From positions 1 through 44,653 of IMG/VR virus record IMGVR_UViG_3300014720_000055: DNA of 44,653 bases. One strand, 5' to 3'. Source of the DNA: a virus. Below are positions 7,971-17,075 of this stretch, one piece after another. Position numbers and translations under genes: made by a program. Each line of letters opens with the position of its first letter. Positions within the stretch are counted from its first letter, which is position 1. The notes beneath the pieces are model-generated. The model had not been told where the DNA came from. It saw nothing but the letters and a program-made list of their open reading frames with translations, and searched no databases.

Positions 7971-8813
7971 CTATTCCTTTTTCTCGCCCGATTTGGCGTA
8001 TGTCGTAAGCAGGTTAAAAAATGAGTCTGCGTCTCCAAAAATGAATCCAGACTTTGTTCTCAGAATTTCCACCAGGTTTGATTCCCCGTATTGCTCCGCC
8101 AACCGGTTCAACTCTTTCCTAAGTTCTGCATCTTTACCCTTTTCTTTAAGGTCTTCTTGCGCTTTAACCGAGAGTTTTAACCAAAATGCGTTGAAGAGCG
8201 TGCTGGCGTTGGTGCTGGGGGGCTCGTCGGTGCCGCCTTTGCCGGTGCCCCTCGGGTTCTTGTAAATGAATTTCGGCAGGTTCAGGAATCTCTCGAGTCC
8301 GTCGCTCGACTCGGAGCAGGACATGTTGACCTGCGCGGACACCGCCTGGCCGGTCTCGTTGACCCTCGACACCTGGACGGACATCGACTGTATCTTCCAG
8401 GAGACGACCGACGTGGCCATCATCTGGTGCACGTTGACGAAGATGACCGAGTCGTCCTCGGCGGCGAAGTTCTGCAGGGTCGCGAGCTCGTTGTCTATGG
8501 TCGCGCCCACGCCGTCCCCGCGCCGCGCGACGATGAAGTCGAACGACACCTTCTGGAGCGTCCCCGCCGTGGTCTGGAGCAGCGGCAACTGGAGCGGCCT
8601 GGCGAGCTCGTCGAACTGGACCGCCCCGACGTCGTGCGAGAAGTTGCTCAGGCCGAAGGGGAACTCGAACTCGAGGTCGCCCGGAGCGGCCTGGATCATC
8701 TTCGGCCGGAGCACCGCGGCGTCGATTGTTCCGGCCGCCGAGGAGAAGTCAGACCTCTTCGTCTCGACCTTCGTCGTCGCCGTGAAGCGGGCCGCTCGTC
8801 CTATCTTCGCCAT
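7971..8813 (-). CDS. Tail tube-initiator / hub-proximal protein (280 aa)
   Basis: This likely binds the end of the tail tube next to the hub, the role played by T4 gp53/LysM-type or contractile-injection-system tube proteins. The support is its place between the tape measure and the gpD-like hub, and a beta-rich N-terminal half with 'LEFEFPFGLSNFSHDVGAVQFDELARPLQLPLLQTTAGTLQKVSFDFIVA', similar to the CIS-tube domain. No LysM motif is seen. The last about 65 codons (7971-8170) are clearly more AT-rich than the rest of the gene and encode a charged helical tail, so the C-terminus may have a separate origin. The gene ends 14 nt before the hub start. Confidence 0.6.
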   Translation of the reverse strand: MAKIGRAARFTATTKVETKRSDFSSAAGTIDAAVLRPKMIQAAPGDLEFEFPFGLSNFSHDVGAVQFDELARPLQLPLLQTTAGTLQKVSFDFIVARRGDGVGATIDNELATLQNFAAEDDSVIFVNVHQMMATSVVSWKIQSMSVQVSRVNETGQAVSAQVNMSCSESSDGLERFLNLPKFIYKNPRGTGKGGTDEPPSTNASTLFNAFWLKLSVKAQEDLKEKGKDAELRKELNRLAEQYGESNLVEILRTKSGFIFGDADSFFNLLTTYAKSGEKKE

Positions 8814-11800
8814 CTAGGTCCTCTCCCTGTACGCGCGCTGCTGCGCCTCGAGGGCGGCGACCACCTGCTTGGCGATCGCCGTCTCGGACTGACCCGGGGC
8901 GGGGTACACGTTGAGCGTCACCGTCTGGTTCATGGTGCCGGCGGCCCCGGGGAGTGTCGCCGAGCGCGGGGAGTACGTGTTGCCGATCGGGGGCACGACG
9001 TGCAGGTGCCGGCTCGAGCCCCACCCGTGGAACTCGGCGAAGCCCCCTGCGCCGGCGACTAGCTTCTGGTACTGGCCGAGGTTCTGGCCGACGAGGTCGT
9101 AGGCCCGCCCCGCCGCGTGGTCGGAGCTCGGCGAGCCGAGGTTGTCGAAGCGCAGCGAGCTGGTGACGCTCCGCTTTCCCGTGAGCAGCGAGTTGAAGCG
9201 CGCGTGCGCGGACATCGTCCCCCTCAGCGCCCTCGAGGTCGCGGTGTCCCCGATCTGCCCCCTCCTTGGGGTCCTCGTGTCACCACCTTGCACGAGCTTG
9301 AGGGTGTTGCCCGACACCTCCCATCTGGCGTTCAGCATGGAATTCCACCACTGAGGGGCGTTCTCGTATCCCTCGGGTTTGTTGTCCGACCCCGTCGATA
9401 TGGCGTTATAGATGTCTGTGAATTTATCCATCGCGGCTTTGTCAAGCGCGACGGTGCCCTCTACCTGAAAGGTCTTTGCCGTCTCGAGGGCGAAAACGCC
9501 TTCGCTTTGGCCCGGTCCTGCCTTCGTCTCGAGTGACTGGGCGAGAGCCTGGCCGGCCGCACCGAGGTTCCTCAGAGAATCCAATTGGAAGTTGCCATCC
9601 TTGTCGACGAGCTGCCCGGTTTCGAGGAAATTCAGCAATTTCGTCTTGTCTAGGCTGTCTATGTCCTGCCTGCCGAATATTGTCCTGAACGTCTCCTGGA
9701 GTTTGCCGGCCCGACTCGGGTCTTTCAGAACGAAATTTCTATCAAGAAGACCCCCGAGGGCTTGCTGGGTGGCGATATCCGAGATGCCGGAAAGCTGGGT
9801 TCGGTAAGCCTCTCCCGCCTGGGCTCGTCCGTTCTTTGCGAAGGCCCCGAGGAGGGCCGGGTCCATCTTGCCCAACAAGCCGAAATTCCCCTCGGAGAAA
9901 TCCCTCATGGCGTCGAGCGCGGCGAACGGGTTGTTGGGGTTGTCGCGCTCGGTCGTGGAGACCAGCAGGCGGGCGTAGTCCCTGAAGTCCTCTATCGTGG
10001 CTGTGCCGCCGAGCCCCATGAGCCTGTTCTGGCTAGCCGTGAACGCCTGGGTCTCGGCCCGCTTCTTTATCTCCTCGTCGAAGACGTCCAGCGACGCCAC
10101 GTTCAGGTCCCTGATCGCCGCTTTGACCTCCTCCGCCGTCCTCCTCGTCGCCTTGCCGAGCAGGCCCATGGTCTCCGTGAGCGACTTTGTCGGGTCGCCG
10201 AGGTCCACGTCCATCTTGTCCGCGAGCTGCTGGATCTGGTCCTCGGTCATGCCCGTGATCTTCGACAGATGCTTGACGACGAACAATCCCCGCTTCATCA
10301 CTATGTCCTGGACCTCCAGGGTGCCGAGGCCCGTCTTCGGCAGGAACAATTCGCCCCTCACCGCCTTGCCTGCCTGGTCTCGGCCGAAGAAGTCCTCGGC
10401 AGTCCTGGCCGCCATGTTCGTCACCCCATTCACGGTGCCGAAGGCGTCCCCCCGGATCTTGTTTATGAACTCGGAGTGAGATTTCGCTGCATTTAAATCG
10501 CCTCCCTCTATCTGCTTGACGAAAGCCAGTTGGCTTTCGTACTCGACGTTGGTCATCAAGCCCATGTCTCGCAATCCCGCGAGCCGAGCGCGGTCGCCCC
10601 TCTTCATCACTTCTTGGAGTTTCTCGTTGACGCTCTTGACTCTGTTGGCTCCCCTGAGGTAGGAGACCCCCTGCGTCTTGACCAGCTGGCCACTCGTTGG
10701 ATCGACGGTCATCCCGACCGTCGACGCGGCGACGAGGCCGCTCAGTCTCCTCGCCACGTTCTCCCCGGTTTTTCTGGATTGCTTCTCGCGGTTGCCCTGC
10801 GCCTTGAAGTAACCCACGGCGCCGCCGATGAGGGCGCCGCCGCCGATGATCAACGCCTTGGCGAGCGGGCCCGCGGGACCGAGCATCGGTGACAGCATGT
10901 CGGAGACGGTCTTGCCCACCGCCGCGCCCGCGAGGGCGCCTCCCGCCATCGCCTTGCCGGTGCTGGTCGATTTCAAAAGGGTGAGCCCAGCGGCCACGGC
11001 CATGCCCCTGCCGCCGAACATGGCGCCCACGCCGAGGGCGTTGTTCGCGGCGGCCCGCGTTTCCTGGTCCCCGATCCTGTTGGTAACCCCCGTGGACAGG
11101 AGCATGCCGCCCATCATGCCCATCATCGGGTTGAAGGTCTTGCGCAAGCTGGCCTGCGCGGCCTCGCCCGTCCCCCTGAACATGACCCCGGTGCGGCCCT
11201 TGAATTCCTCCCTCGCGAACGCCCTGTACGCGGCTCGTTCGCGCTTCGCGTCGAGCCTGCCACTAGAGTCGACGAATTTCCTCCCGCCCGCGGTTTTGTC
11301 CCTCTCGAGGAATTCCTTGAACGCTTTCTGCCTCGCTATCGCTAGTTCGCTGGGGGGAATCGTACCGCCGAAAAGCCCCATGCCGGGCATCATGCTCCTT
11401 GCGTGTCTGTCGGCTGTTTCTATCTGTTCCTGCATTGCCTTCCCGCTGAGGGTTCGGAAAAGTCCCTCCCTCTTGGAGCTCAACGTAACTCCCCCCTCCG
11501 TGGCCGTCACGTTCGATCTCCTGAACTGGTTGAGAATGCCTCTGAATCCGACCCCGCCGGTGCCGAGCCTGAGGTCCCTGCCCGCGGTCGCCTCTTGCAT
11601 GGCCATTCGCCTCACCTCGTCTCGCCCCTGCTCAAGAAGCTTCAATTGTTTGTTTTGATTGAACCCGGCGAATCCGGGCATCGCCCTCACGCTCGCATCC
11701 GAGGCTTCCACCGCTTGACGTAATTTCTGACTTGCCACCGTTCCCGCCATGGGTCCGAACGGCGTTGGCGCAACGAGGCCAGATGGCGCCACCCCCATGA

Positions 11801-13868
11801 AGGTCGCGAATTCGGCCTGGTCTGCGAAACCTATCCGCTCGAAGCGGTTGCCCGCGAACAACTGGGCCTTTCGCCCGGTGCCCACCTTCTCGACGCCCCT
11901 CACGAGAGTTGGATCTCTGACCCCAAACGGGTCGTGGTATGACCTGCCCTGATCCATCAGCATCTGCTGTTGGGCGTAGTTGGCGGCGACCTCCCCGGGG
12001 GTCAGCCTCTGGTTGCCGCGCGCCGTGCTGTACCTCTTCCGACTCAGTATCGCGGGGATCCCGCCGAAAATCCCGCGCGGCGCCATGCTCGCCCCGTGGA
12101 CCGAGGCTTGGTTCATCGAGTCCCCGACGGTCCCGCGCCCGGCCCTCCTCATCCTGTAGGCCGTCCTGCTTCCCCTGAACCCGCCGAATAGCAGGCCGAG
12201 GGTCACCAGCGAACCGATTCCGGGTCCGATCCCGCCCCCGATGGTTCCGCTCGGGCCGCCGCCGGTTCCGCCCATCCCGAGGAACCCCTCCCCGCCTCCG
12301 AGCTTGAACGTCCCTATCCCCCTGACCACGCCGGACATCGTGTCGATGAGCTTGGTCAGGATGTTGACGATCCCGGTCAGCACGGGCAGGGCCTCGGTGA
12401 ACGCTACCTTGAGCGCGGCGAACCAGTCGCCGATTGCGAATATCAGGTTCTCCAGTGCGCTGCCCCAGGCGACGAACTGCTCCTCGTTGTCCTCGGCGAG
12501 GTAGCCGAGCTGCTCGGCGTTCCTGCCGAAGATCCTGAATATCGCGAGCAGCGGGCCCTTGAACGTCTCGTTGATTATCCGCGACCCCTCGCGGAACTTC
12601 TCGAGGGAGTTCTTGAACTGGTTGAACGACTTCATGAACGAGGCCGACGTCCTCTTGAACCACTGCGACGCCCCGAACAGCATCGGGAGGTACTTCCTCA
12701 CGAGGCTGACGGAGAACCTCTCGAGCGCGTTGCCTATCGTCGTGATCGCCGGGAAGAGCTTGTTCTTCCCGAAAAACGAGAACTCGGGCGCCAGTCTCGC
12801 GAACACGTTGCGCACGTTCTTGAACAGCCCGTCCAGGACCCTTCGCGTGTCGTTGAGGAACTGCTCTCCGAAGTCGGCCATGTCCTGCGCGAGGGCGACG
12901 GTTATCTGCTTGAACTGCGCGACGAGGGTCCCCTTGATCGACCCGAACTCGCCGCTGACGCCCGCCTGCTGGGCGAGCTTGCCGCTCGCCATGGACGCCA
13001 TGATGCTCTGCGCGTCCTTGCCCTTCGACTTCTTTATCGCATCCGCGAACTCCTTGCTGACCCCCGACGCGGCCGTGCTCGCCTTGCCCGTGACCTTGCC
13101 CTCCTTCTGGAGCACCGCGACGAAGTTGGCCATCGCCTGGAACGACTTGCTCTGGTCCTGCGACCTCGCGGTGAAGTCCATCGCGCCGGACAGCGCCTTG
13201 GTCTGCGCGCCCGTCACCCTGCCCTGCTGCGACATCGCCTTGTAGGCCTGCGTCAGGTTCACGACGCCCATGGTGGCGAGGTTCGTGTCCGAGTAGAGGC
13301 CCCTCATGGCCGCCGCCGCCGCGCCCGTGGCGGAGCCGTAGACGTTCGCCCCCTTGTACTGCCAGGCCGCCGCCGCGGCGTTGAACTCCCTGAAGGCGGC
13401 CACGGCGGTGGTCGCGGCCACGGCGACGGTCGCGAGGGCGGCTCCGACGGCGCCGAGGGTGAGGTTGTAGCCCTTGGCCACCACCTGCCCCGTCTTGAAG
13501 AGCAGGTTCACCGACGCCAGGGTCGCCGCCGTGATCACGAACTCGGCGGCCAGGGCGATCAGCTGGAAGAAGAGGAGGCGCGCGATTTTCCTGAACATCG
13601 TCATCAACTTGTTGTTCGAGACCATGCGTCTTCCGAGTTGCTTGCCGGATTTTTCGAGGGCGTCCGTCCTCCTTCTCATCGCGGCGAGCGGCTCGTCCAC
13701 GTTCCTGACGGTGCGGTTCATTCTGTTCGTCGATTGCGAGAACCTGTTGGTGGAGTCGTTGGCGGCGTCGACGGCCTCGGTGAATCCCTGGATCTCGGCG
13801 AGCACCTGCGCCATGTCGCGGCGGTTGGCCTCGAAATCAATGCGTATAGTGACTATCTCGTCGGGCAA
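8814..13868 (-). CDS. Tape measure protein with C-terminal M15-like peptidase motif (1684 aa)
   Basis: This sets tail length and occupies the tube lumen before injection. The evidence is its length, its place directly after the frameshifting tail chaperones, long helical regions, and hydrophobic segments (about residues 95-170 and again around 960-1020, rich in A, G and L). Near the C-terminus the segment 1581-1629 reads SSDHAAGRAYD...HGWGSSRHLHVVPP, the zinc-peptidase pattern HxxGxAxD...HxH of M15/VanY-type D,D-carboxypeptidases (H1584, D1591, H1623 as expected ligands). This suggests peptidoglycan cleavage during DNA entry. The start codon is TTG (13866-13868) with GGGAG 7 nt upstream; a TTG start for so large a gene is unusual but the frame is clear. 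Confidence 0.88.
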   Translation of the reverse strand: MPDEIVTIRIDFEANRRDMAQVLAEIQGFTEAVDAANDSTNRFSQSTNRMNRTVRNVDEPLAAMRRRTDALEKSGKQLGRRMVSNNKLMTMFRKIARLLFFQLIALAAEFVITAATLASVNLLFKTGQVVAKGYNLTLGAVGAALATVAVAATTAVAAFREFNAAAAAWQYKGANVYGSATGAAAAAMRGLYSDTNLATMGVVNLTQAYKAMSQQGRVTGAQTKALSGAMDFTARSQDQSKSFQAMANFVAVLQKEGKVTGKASTAASGVSKEFADAIKKSKGKDAQSIMASMASGKLAQQAGVSGEFGSIKGTLVAQFKQITVALAQDMADFGEQFLNDTRRVLDGLFKNVRNVFARLAPEFSFFGKNKLFPAITTIGNALERFSVSLVRKYLPMLFGASQWFKRTSASFMKSFNQFKNSLEKFREGSRIINETFKGPLLAIFRIFGRNAEQLGYLAEDNEEQFVAWGSALENLIFAIGDWFAALKVAFTEALPVLTGIVNILTKLIDTMSGVVRGIGTFKLGGGEGFLGMGGTGGGPSGTIGGGIGPGIGSLVTLGLLFGGFRGSRTAYRMRRAGRGTVGDSMNQASVHGASMAPRGIFGGIPAILSRKRYSTARGNQRLTPGEVAANYAQQQMLMDQGRSYHDPFGVRDPTLVRGVEKVGTGRKAQLFAGNRFERIGFADQAEFATFMGVAPSGLVAPTPFGPMAGTVASQKLRQAVEASDASVRAMPGFAGFNQNKQLKLLEQGRDEVRRMAMQEATAGRDLRLGTGGVGFRGILNQFRRSNVTATEGGVTLSSKREGLFRTLSGKAMQEQIETADRHARSMMPGMGLFGGTIPPSELAIARQKAFKEFLERDKTAGGRKFVDSSGRLDAKRERAAYRAFAREEFKGRTGVMFRGTGEAAQASLRKTFNPMMGMMGGMLLSTGVTNRIGDQETRAAANNALGVGAMFGGRGMAVAAGLTLLKSTSTGKAMAGGALAGAAVGKTVSDMLSPMLGPAGPLAKALIIGGGALIGGAVGYFKAQGNREKQSRKTGENVARRLSGLVAASTVGMTVDPTSGQLVKTQGVSYLRGANRVKSVNEKLQEVMKRGDRARLAGLRDMGLMTNVEYESQLAFVKQIEGGDLNAAKSHSEFINKIRGDAFGTVNGVTNMAARTAEDFFGRDQAGKAVRGELFLPKTGLGTLEVQDIVMKRGLFVVKHLSKITGMTEDQIQQLADKMDVDLGDPTKSLTETMGLLGKATRRTAEEVKAAIRDLNVASLDVFDEEIKKRAETQAFTASQNRLMGLGGTATIEDFRDYARLLVSTTERDNPNNPFAALDAMRDFSEGNFGLLGKMDPALLGAFAKNGRAQAGEAYRTQLSGISDIATQQALGGLLDRNFVLKDPSRAGKLQETFRTIFGRQDIDSLDKTKLLNFLETGQLVDKDGNFQLDSLRNLGAAGQALAQSLETKAGPGQSEGVFALETAKTFQVEGTVALDKAAMDKFTDIYNAISTGSDNKPEGYENAPQWWNSMLNARWEVSGNTLKLVQGGDTRTPRRGQIGDTATSRALRGTMSAHARFNSLLTGKRSVTSSLRFDNLGSPSSDHAAGRAYDLVGQNLGQYQKLVAGAGGFAEFHGWGSSRHLHVVPPIGNTYSPRSATLPGAAGTMNQTVTLNVYPAPGQSETAIAKQVVAALEAQQRAYRERT
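8924..9128 (-). other. M15 (D-Ala-D-Ala carboxypeptidase-like) motif in the tape measure
   Basis: Codons for residues 1581-1648 of the tape measure include SxxHxxGxAxD (H1584, D1591) and W1616....H1621-L-H1623. In M15 peptidases the first His, the Asp and the last His bind zinc, and the HxH neighbourhood supplies the general base. All expected positions are filled, so the domain is probably active rather than a relic. Tail-borne muralytic domains are known in other phages; here it lies about 60 residues from the C-terminus. Confidence 0.7.
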
Positions 13869-13898
13869 GATCGGCTCCCAGGAGTCGGGGTTATCGGA

Positions 13899-14572
13899 CT
13901 AGCCAGAGTTTTCCGATTGGCTTCGTTCCCTCTCGCGGTCCGCCGATATAACTTTAGCACAGGCGTATCTAACGACCCACTCATCAAGGCTTGAATCAAG
14001 CAGTCTGACCGGGTCGGTTCCCCATAGCTCGCCTAATCGAGCGGCGGCCATTACGCGGTTGTCTTGCGACAACTCCTCGATTAGTTCTTCGTAGGGTTTT
14101 CTTGTGCCTCGGCTTGGATGGTGTCGCCGAATCCGCAGGCGTCGATGATCGCCAGCGCCGCCGCCTCCACGTGGGCGTCGATGCCGAAGAATTTCTGAAC
14201 AGCGTCGGGGATCGCCTTGTCGGTGTGCGTCATTTCAAGCATCGGCTTCGAGGCGAAGTTGACCGGCCACTGGCCGTCCTGGAGCACTTCGTCGCCCTGC
14301 AGGTACACGCCCTTGGTGGCGTGACCCACGACGGTGCAGGCGAAGCGCGTGGAGTCAAGACCCTTTTGTGTCTCGCTTCCGCACTGCTTCTGCCAGCCGC
14401 GGATCTGCGCCTGGGTGAGGTTCGGGCTGACGAGCAGCTTCACTCCGGGCCTCTCGGGGACCTCGATGAAGACGTTCGGTCTCTCGACCTTCTTGGCGAT
14501 TACGGCCTTGAGCTGGTCGAGGAGGGTTGGTTCGGGTGTGGTGGGTTGTGTTTTCACGGTGTTTTCTTCCAT
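13899..14572 (-). CDS. Frameshifted tail assembly chaperone (gpGT-type fusion, about 224 aa)
   Basis: The -1 frame downstream of the short chaperone has no start of its own but encodes 64 residues ending at TAG 13899-13901, including 'LGELWGTDPVRLLDSSLDEWVVRYACAKVISADRERER'. This is typical of the T half of lambda-like G/GT tail chaperones. A slip at 14093-14099 joins residue 160 (Pro) of the upstream protein to Tyr-Glu-Glu-Leu, giving about 224 aa. The fusion ends 30 nt before the tape measure start, the classic position. G and GT proteins coat the tape measure and recruit tube subunits. The fusion is inferred from frame, motif and context; the slip itself is not proven. Confidence 0.8.
14081..14572 (-). 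CDS. Tail assembly chaperone, short form (163 aa)
   Basis: This is the lambda gpG-like product made when no frameshift occurs. It begins with a polar N-terminus, then 'LLDQLKAVIAKKVERPNVFIEVPERPGVKLLVSPNLTQAQIRGWQKQC'; the region resembles chaperones that read 'v.v.vP..pg..l.....lt..ql..W'. It lies between tail tube and tape measure. A slippery heptamer is located 10 nt before its stop (14081-14083). The ATG is at 14570-14572. A 69-nt spacer separates it from the tube gene; it contains only a weak CCC/GGG hairpin. Confidence 0.82.
   Translation of the reverse strand: MEENTVKTQPTTPEPTLLDQLKAVIAKKVERPNVFIEVPERPGVKLLVSPNLTQAQIRGWQKQCGSETQKGLDSTRFACTVVGHATKGVYLQGDEVLQDGQWPVNFASKPMLEMTHTDKAIPDAVQKFFGIDAHVEAAALAIIDACGFGDTIQAEAQENPTKN
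14093..14099 (-). promoter_or_regulatory. -1 ribosomal frameshift slippery site A_AAC_CCT
   Basis: On the minus strand the zero-frame codons are GAA AAC CCT ACG AAG AAC TAA. The heptamer A AAC CCT fits the canonical X_XXY_YYZ pattern (X = A, Y = C): both tRNAs can re-pair as AAA and CCC after a -1 slip. The -1 frame then stays open for 64 codons and encodes a recognisable tail chaperone domain. No strong downstream hairpin was identified by eye. Confidence 0.75.
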
Positions 14573-14641
14573 GTGCTGAACCTAGCGCGCAGTCACGCTC
14601 CGTTGTGCAACCCTCCCGTTAGGGAATCTGGGGTTTTTGGC

Positions 14642-15079
14642 TTACGGATTTGGTACTGGTGCGCCGTTTATTGAGAAGGTCATCGCGTAGGTGGCGGGTG
14701 CGCCCGAGGATGCGTCCCCGTCCGGCTCGGTGAGGCCGACCAGGAGGGCGTTGGTGTACTGCCTGTCGGGCACCGAATCGGCGAGGTCGCAGTTGGTTCG
14801 GTAGATCGTGATGTTGTAGAAGATCCTGCCTATGTGCTGGCGGGCCGTGTTGAGCGAAGCCTTGTCTTCGTCGGAGTAGTGCCTCGTGAGGGTGACGTCG
14901 CCGACCTCGGACGGGGCGCAGAGGAGTTCTGGGAACTTCGACCCGCCCGTGTAGATCTTCTCCACGGCAGCCGTAATCTCGCCGCCCGACACCTGCGCAA
15001 AGAAGTTCGTGAACGAAGGGGCGACTGTGCCGATCGGCTCGAGCTTTGCGAGAATTTGCCGTTGAGTGTATTTTGCCAT
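14642..15079 (-). CDS. Tail tube protein (145 aa)
   Basis: Position immediately after the sheath gene and before the chaperones, and a length of about 145 aa, fit the inner tube protein of a contractile tail (P2 FII / T4 gp19 type). The sequence is beta-rich, with 'EITAAVEKIYTGGSKFPELLCAPSEVGDVTLTRHYSDEDK' matching the usual tube pattern in which a property such as 'rK.....p....i.LtR......d..l..w' is seen. It ends with 'YAMTFSINGAPVPNP'. The spacing from the sheath is 15 nt. Hexameric tube rings are inferred from the family. Confidence 0.78.
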   Translation of the reverse strand: MAKYTQRQILAKLEPIGTVAPSFTNFFAQVSGGEITAAVEKIYTGGSKFPELLCAPSEVGDVTLTRHYSDEDKASLNTARQHIGRIFYNITIYRTNCDLADSVPDRQYTNALLVGLTEPDGDASSGAPATYAMTFSINGAPVPNP

Positions 15080-15094
15080 GGTTTATTCCTCCGA

Positions 15095-16564
15095 TTAGGC
15101 TAGAGATGCGGTGAGATTTGACTTGCTGATCTCTACTTCGATCGTTTCCCCGAGCGAAGAGACCCTGAGGCCGACACGCGCCTTAACCGTTCCCGTGGCC
15201 AGCTGCGTGACCGGGTTGAGCTGTTCGTTGACAGTGACCTTGTACCCGGCGTCGAGCAGCTTGCCGTTGTCGGCGAACAATGGGTACAGGGCTCCGGCCT
15301 GGGCCAGCGGGTCCAGAATTCCGGTCAGAACTGCCTTCACTTCGCCGAACAAGGTCCCCCTCCCGTCGATGACGCTGAAGACCAGGCGCTCGAGCCTGAT
15401 TTCGGCCTGGGCGACGACGTAGTTGACCACTTCCTTGGCCGTGATGAACCTGTAGTTTTCCGTGTCGGACGAAGCCGACCTCGCGCCGTAGATCCTCGTG
15501 TCGCCGTTGATGACCCTGATCGGGTTGACGTATCCGTCGTTCAGGGTGTTGGCCTCCGCGTTCGTGATGGCCTTGAAGGTGCCCTTGATGAAATCCGAGT
15601 TGGTGGCGATGCCGGCGTACGCCGACCATGGACCGACGTCGTTGTGGAGCTTGGCCCTCTTGCCGGCGATGTAACCCTCGCACGGCGTGGAGACCACGAG
15701 GCCGTTCCTCTCCACCTTGACCCACGGGTAGTACCACGCGGAAAACTCGGCACCCTCGTGCTCCGCCAGGGTCGCCGCGCTGGCGATCACTTGCGCCACC
15801 GACTGTTCTTTGTCGAAACCGAGGATCGCTACCCTGTTGTTCTCCGCGGCGTGCTCCATGAGGGCTTCCCAGATCGTGCTTCCGAATTCGCCGGGAATGC
15901 ACACAGCACCGGAACCGAGCGTCTTGATGAACGGGGTGAGGGCGGCGACCATCTGAGCGTCCGTCGGGACCGAGCCGTCGCTGCCGCCCGCGAAGTTGAC
16001 GCCCGCGCTGACGGCCGGGATGCCGGCACCCGCGCCCACCTCGGCGATGACGTACAACGACGCCACCGCGCTGTTGTTAATCTCCTCAACCGCGTCCTCC
16101 TTGGACGTGAGGACGGGGGTTGAGTACACGACTTCGTCGTTGAGGATGATCCTGATCCTGAAGCTCACGCCTGCGGTCGGATGGGTGACCTCCGCCTTCA
16201 TGTATCCCGCGGGCGTCTGAGGCCAGGCGCCCTCGCCCGAGGCCTTGAGTGTCAGGACTGTTACGGCTGGGTTAGCGCTGTTCGGGAGAGCGGCGGTTGC
16301 GAGTGCCGCGCCCGTGCCGATGGCGCGCGAGACGTAGGCCCTGGAGCCGCCTTCCTCGAAGAAGGCCTGAAGGGTTTGGTGGACGTATCCCGAGGACGTG
16401 TAGCCGCCGTAGATGTCCTCGAAATTCGCCAGGCTCGAAACCAAGAAAGCGTTTCCCTCAGGACCACGGGTCGTGACCCCGGCGACAAACAATGTTGAGG
16501 TTGGCGAAACGGTGACCGTTGAGGGACCAGTTACCACCGACGTCGTTAAGACTATTCCAGGCAT
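15095..16564 (-). CDS. Tail sheath protein (489 aa)
   Basis: This is the contractile sheath subunit and the clearest sign of a myovirus. The N-terminus (PGIVLTTSVVTGPSTVTVSPTSTLFVAGVTTRGPEGNAFLVSSLANFEDIYGGYTSSGYVHQTLQAFFEEGGSRAYVSR) is the classic sheath start, with the '..f...fg......l..av..FF..GG..aYv.Rv' signature. The C-terminal part (RFITAKEVVNYVVAQAEIRLERLVF and 'GKLLDAGYKVTVNE') is also typical. It is preceded by a good ribosome-binding site (CGGAGG, 10 nt before the ATG) and a 79-nt AT-rich spacer with promoter-like sequence. Confidence 0.92.
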   Translation of the reverse strand: MPGIVLTTSVVTGPSTVTVSPTSTLFVAGVTTRGPEGNAFLVSSLANFEDIYGGYTSSGYVHQTLQAFFEEGGSRAYVSRAIGTGAALATAALPNSANPAVTVLTLKASGEGAWPQTPAGYMKAEVTHPTAGVSFRIRIILNDEVVYSTPVLTSKEDAVEEINNSAVASLYVIAEVGAGAGIPAVSAGVNFAGGSDGSVPTDAQMVAALTPFIKTLGSGAVCIPGEFGSTIWEALMEHAAENNRVAILGFDKEQSVAQVIASAATLAEHEGAEFSAWYYPWVKVERNGLVVSTPCEGYIAGKRAKLHNDVGPWSAYAGIATNSDFIKGTFKAITNAEANTLNDGYVNPIRVINGDTRIYGARSASSDTENYRFITAKEVVNYVVAQAEIRLERLVFSVIDGRGTLFGEVKAVLTGILDPLAQAGALYPLFADNGKLLDAGYKVTVNEQLNPVTQLATGTVKARVGLRVSSLGETIEVEISKSNLTASLA

Positions 16565-16643
16565 TTACGATCCTCCGATGTCATGGATTTGTTCAGTAGG
16601 AATAATAGCATTCCGACTGCTTTGATAATTACACGTTTTGAAA
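16565..16643 (-). promoter_or_regulatory. Candidate promoter upstream of the sheath gene
   Basis: The spacer is distinctly AT-rich in a GC-rich genome. On the minus strand it carries an extended -10 type element TGCTATTAT (16602-16610). There is no good -35 at standard distance; TTATCA at 16623-16628 is 15 nt away. A GGAGG ribosome-binding site precedes the sheath ATG. High expression of sheath and tube would fit a promoter here. Confidence 0.35.
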
Positions 16644-17075
16644 TTAGTCATTTTTCTCGCGGTCACCGGGGTCGTCTGTCGCACCGTCACCTCCGGCACT
16701 CGGTTTGCTCGCCTCGGCCGAGCCCGTTTCGGACTTCTTGACCGCCGGGGCTTCGGACTTACCGTCAGAAGCGACGGGGGCAGCAGTAGGCTCTGCCGAG
16801 GCCTGGGCTTTTGGGATCGGCTTTTTCTTGGGTTGCTTGTCGCCCTCCGCAGGCGTCCCGTCGCCCCCAAGCAGAATGACGCTTCGTCTCGCGAGGGCCT
16901 CCTCGAGGTTCTTGGAACCGGCCAGGACGTACGCCTGCTCGCCGGGCAAGAGTTTGTGCCCCTCGTCGGTCACCTTGGTCATTGTCGTCGAGACGTTCAG
17001 AACCTTCAGATGGGACGAGGCGAGGGACGATTCCTGGTCGTTGTTGACTTCGGATATTGGGATGAATTGTTGCAT
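16644..17075 (-). CDS. Unknown protein with low-complexity C-terminus (143 aa)
   Basis: I do not recognise a family. The first about 75 residues (MQQFIPISEVNN..., VLNVSTTMTKVTDEGHKLLPGEQAYVLAGSKNLEEALARRSVILL) look folded and resemble a small beta-hairpin domain seen next to sheath genes in some high-GC phages. The last about 68 residues are a disordered K, P, A, S, E and G-rich tail. It begins directly after the tail-terminator-like stop (17075/17076) and lies just upstream of the sheath, so a neck or tail-completion role is possible. Confidence 0.65.
   Translation of the reverse strand: MQQFIPISEVNNDQESSLASSHLKVLNVSTTMTKVTDEGHKLLPGEQAYVLAGSKNLEEALARRSVILLGGDGTPAEGDKQPKKKPIPKAQASAEPTAAPVASDGKSEAPAVKKSETGSAEASKPSAGGDGATDDPGDREKND

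Noticed and set aside
6569-8038. 489-codon minus-strand frame overlapping the hub gene
   Set aside because: Arg-rich (many RR, GR, PR pairs), no recognisable motif, while the overlapping frame encodes a clear hub protein.
14573-14641. CCC-TAAC-GGG element between tube and chaperone genes as a terminator
   Set aside because: The stem is only 3-4 bp and there is no T-run; it is more likely chance.
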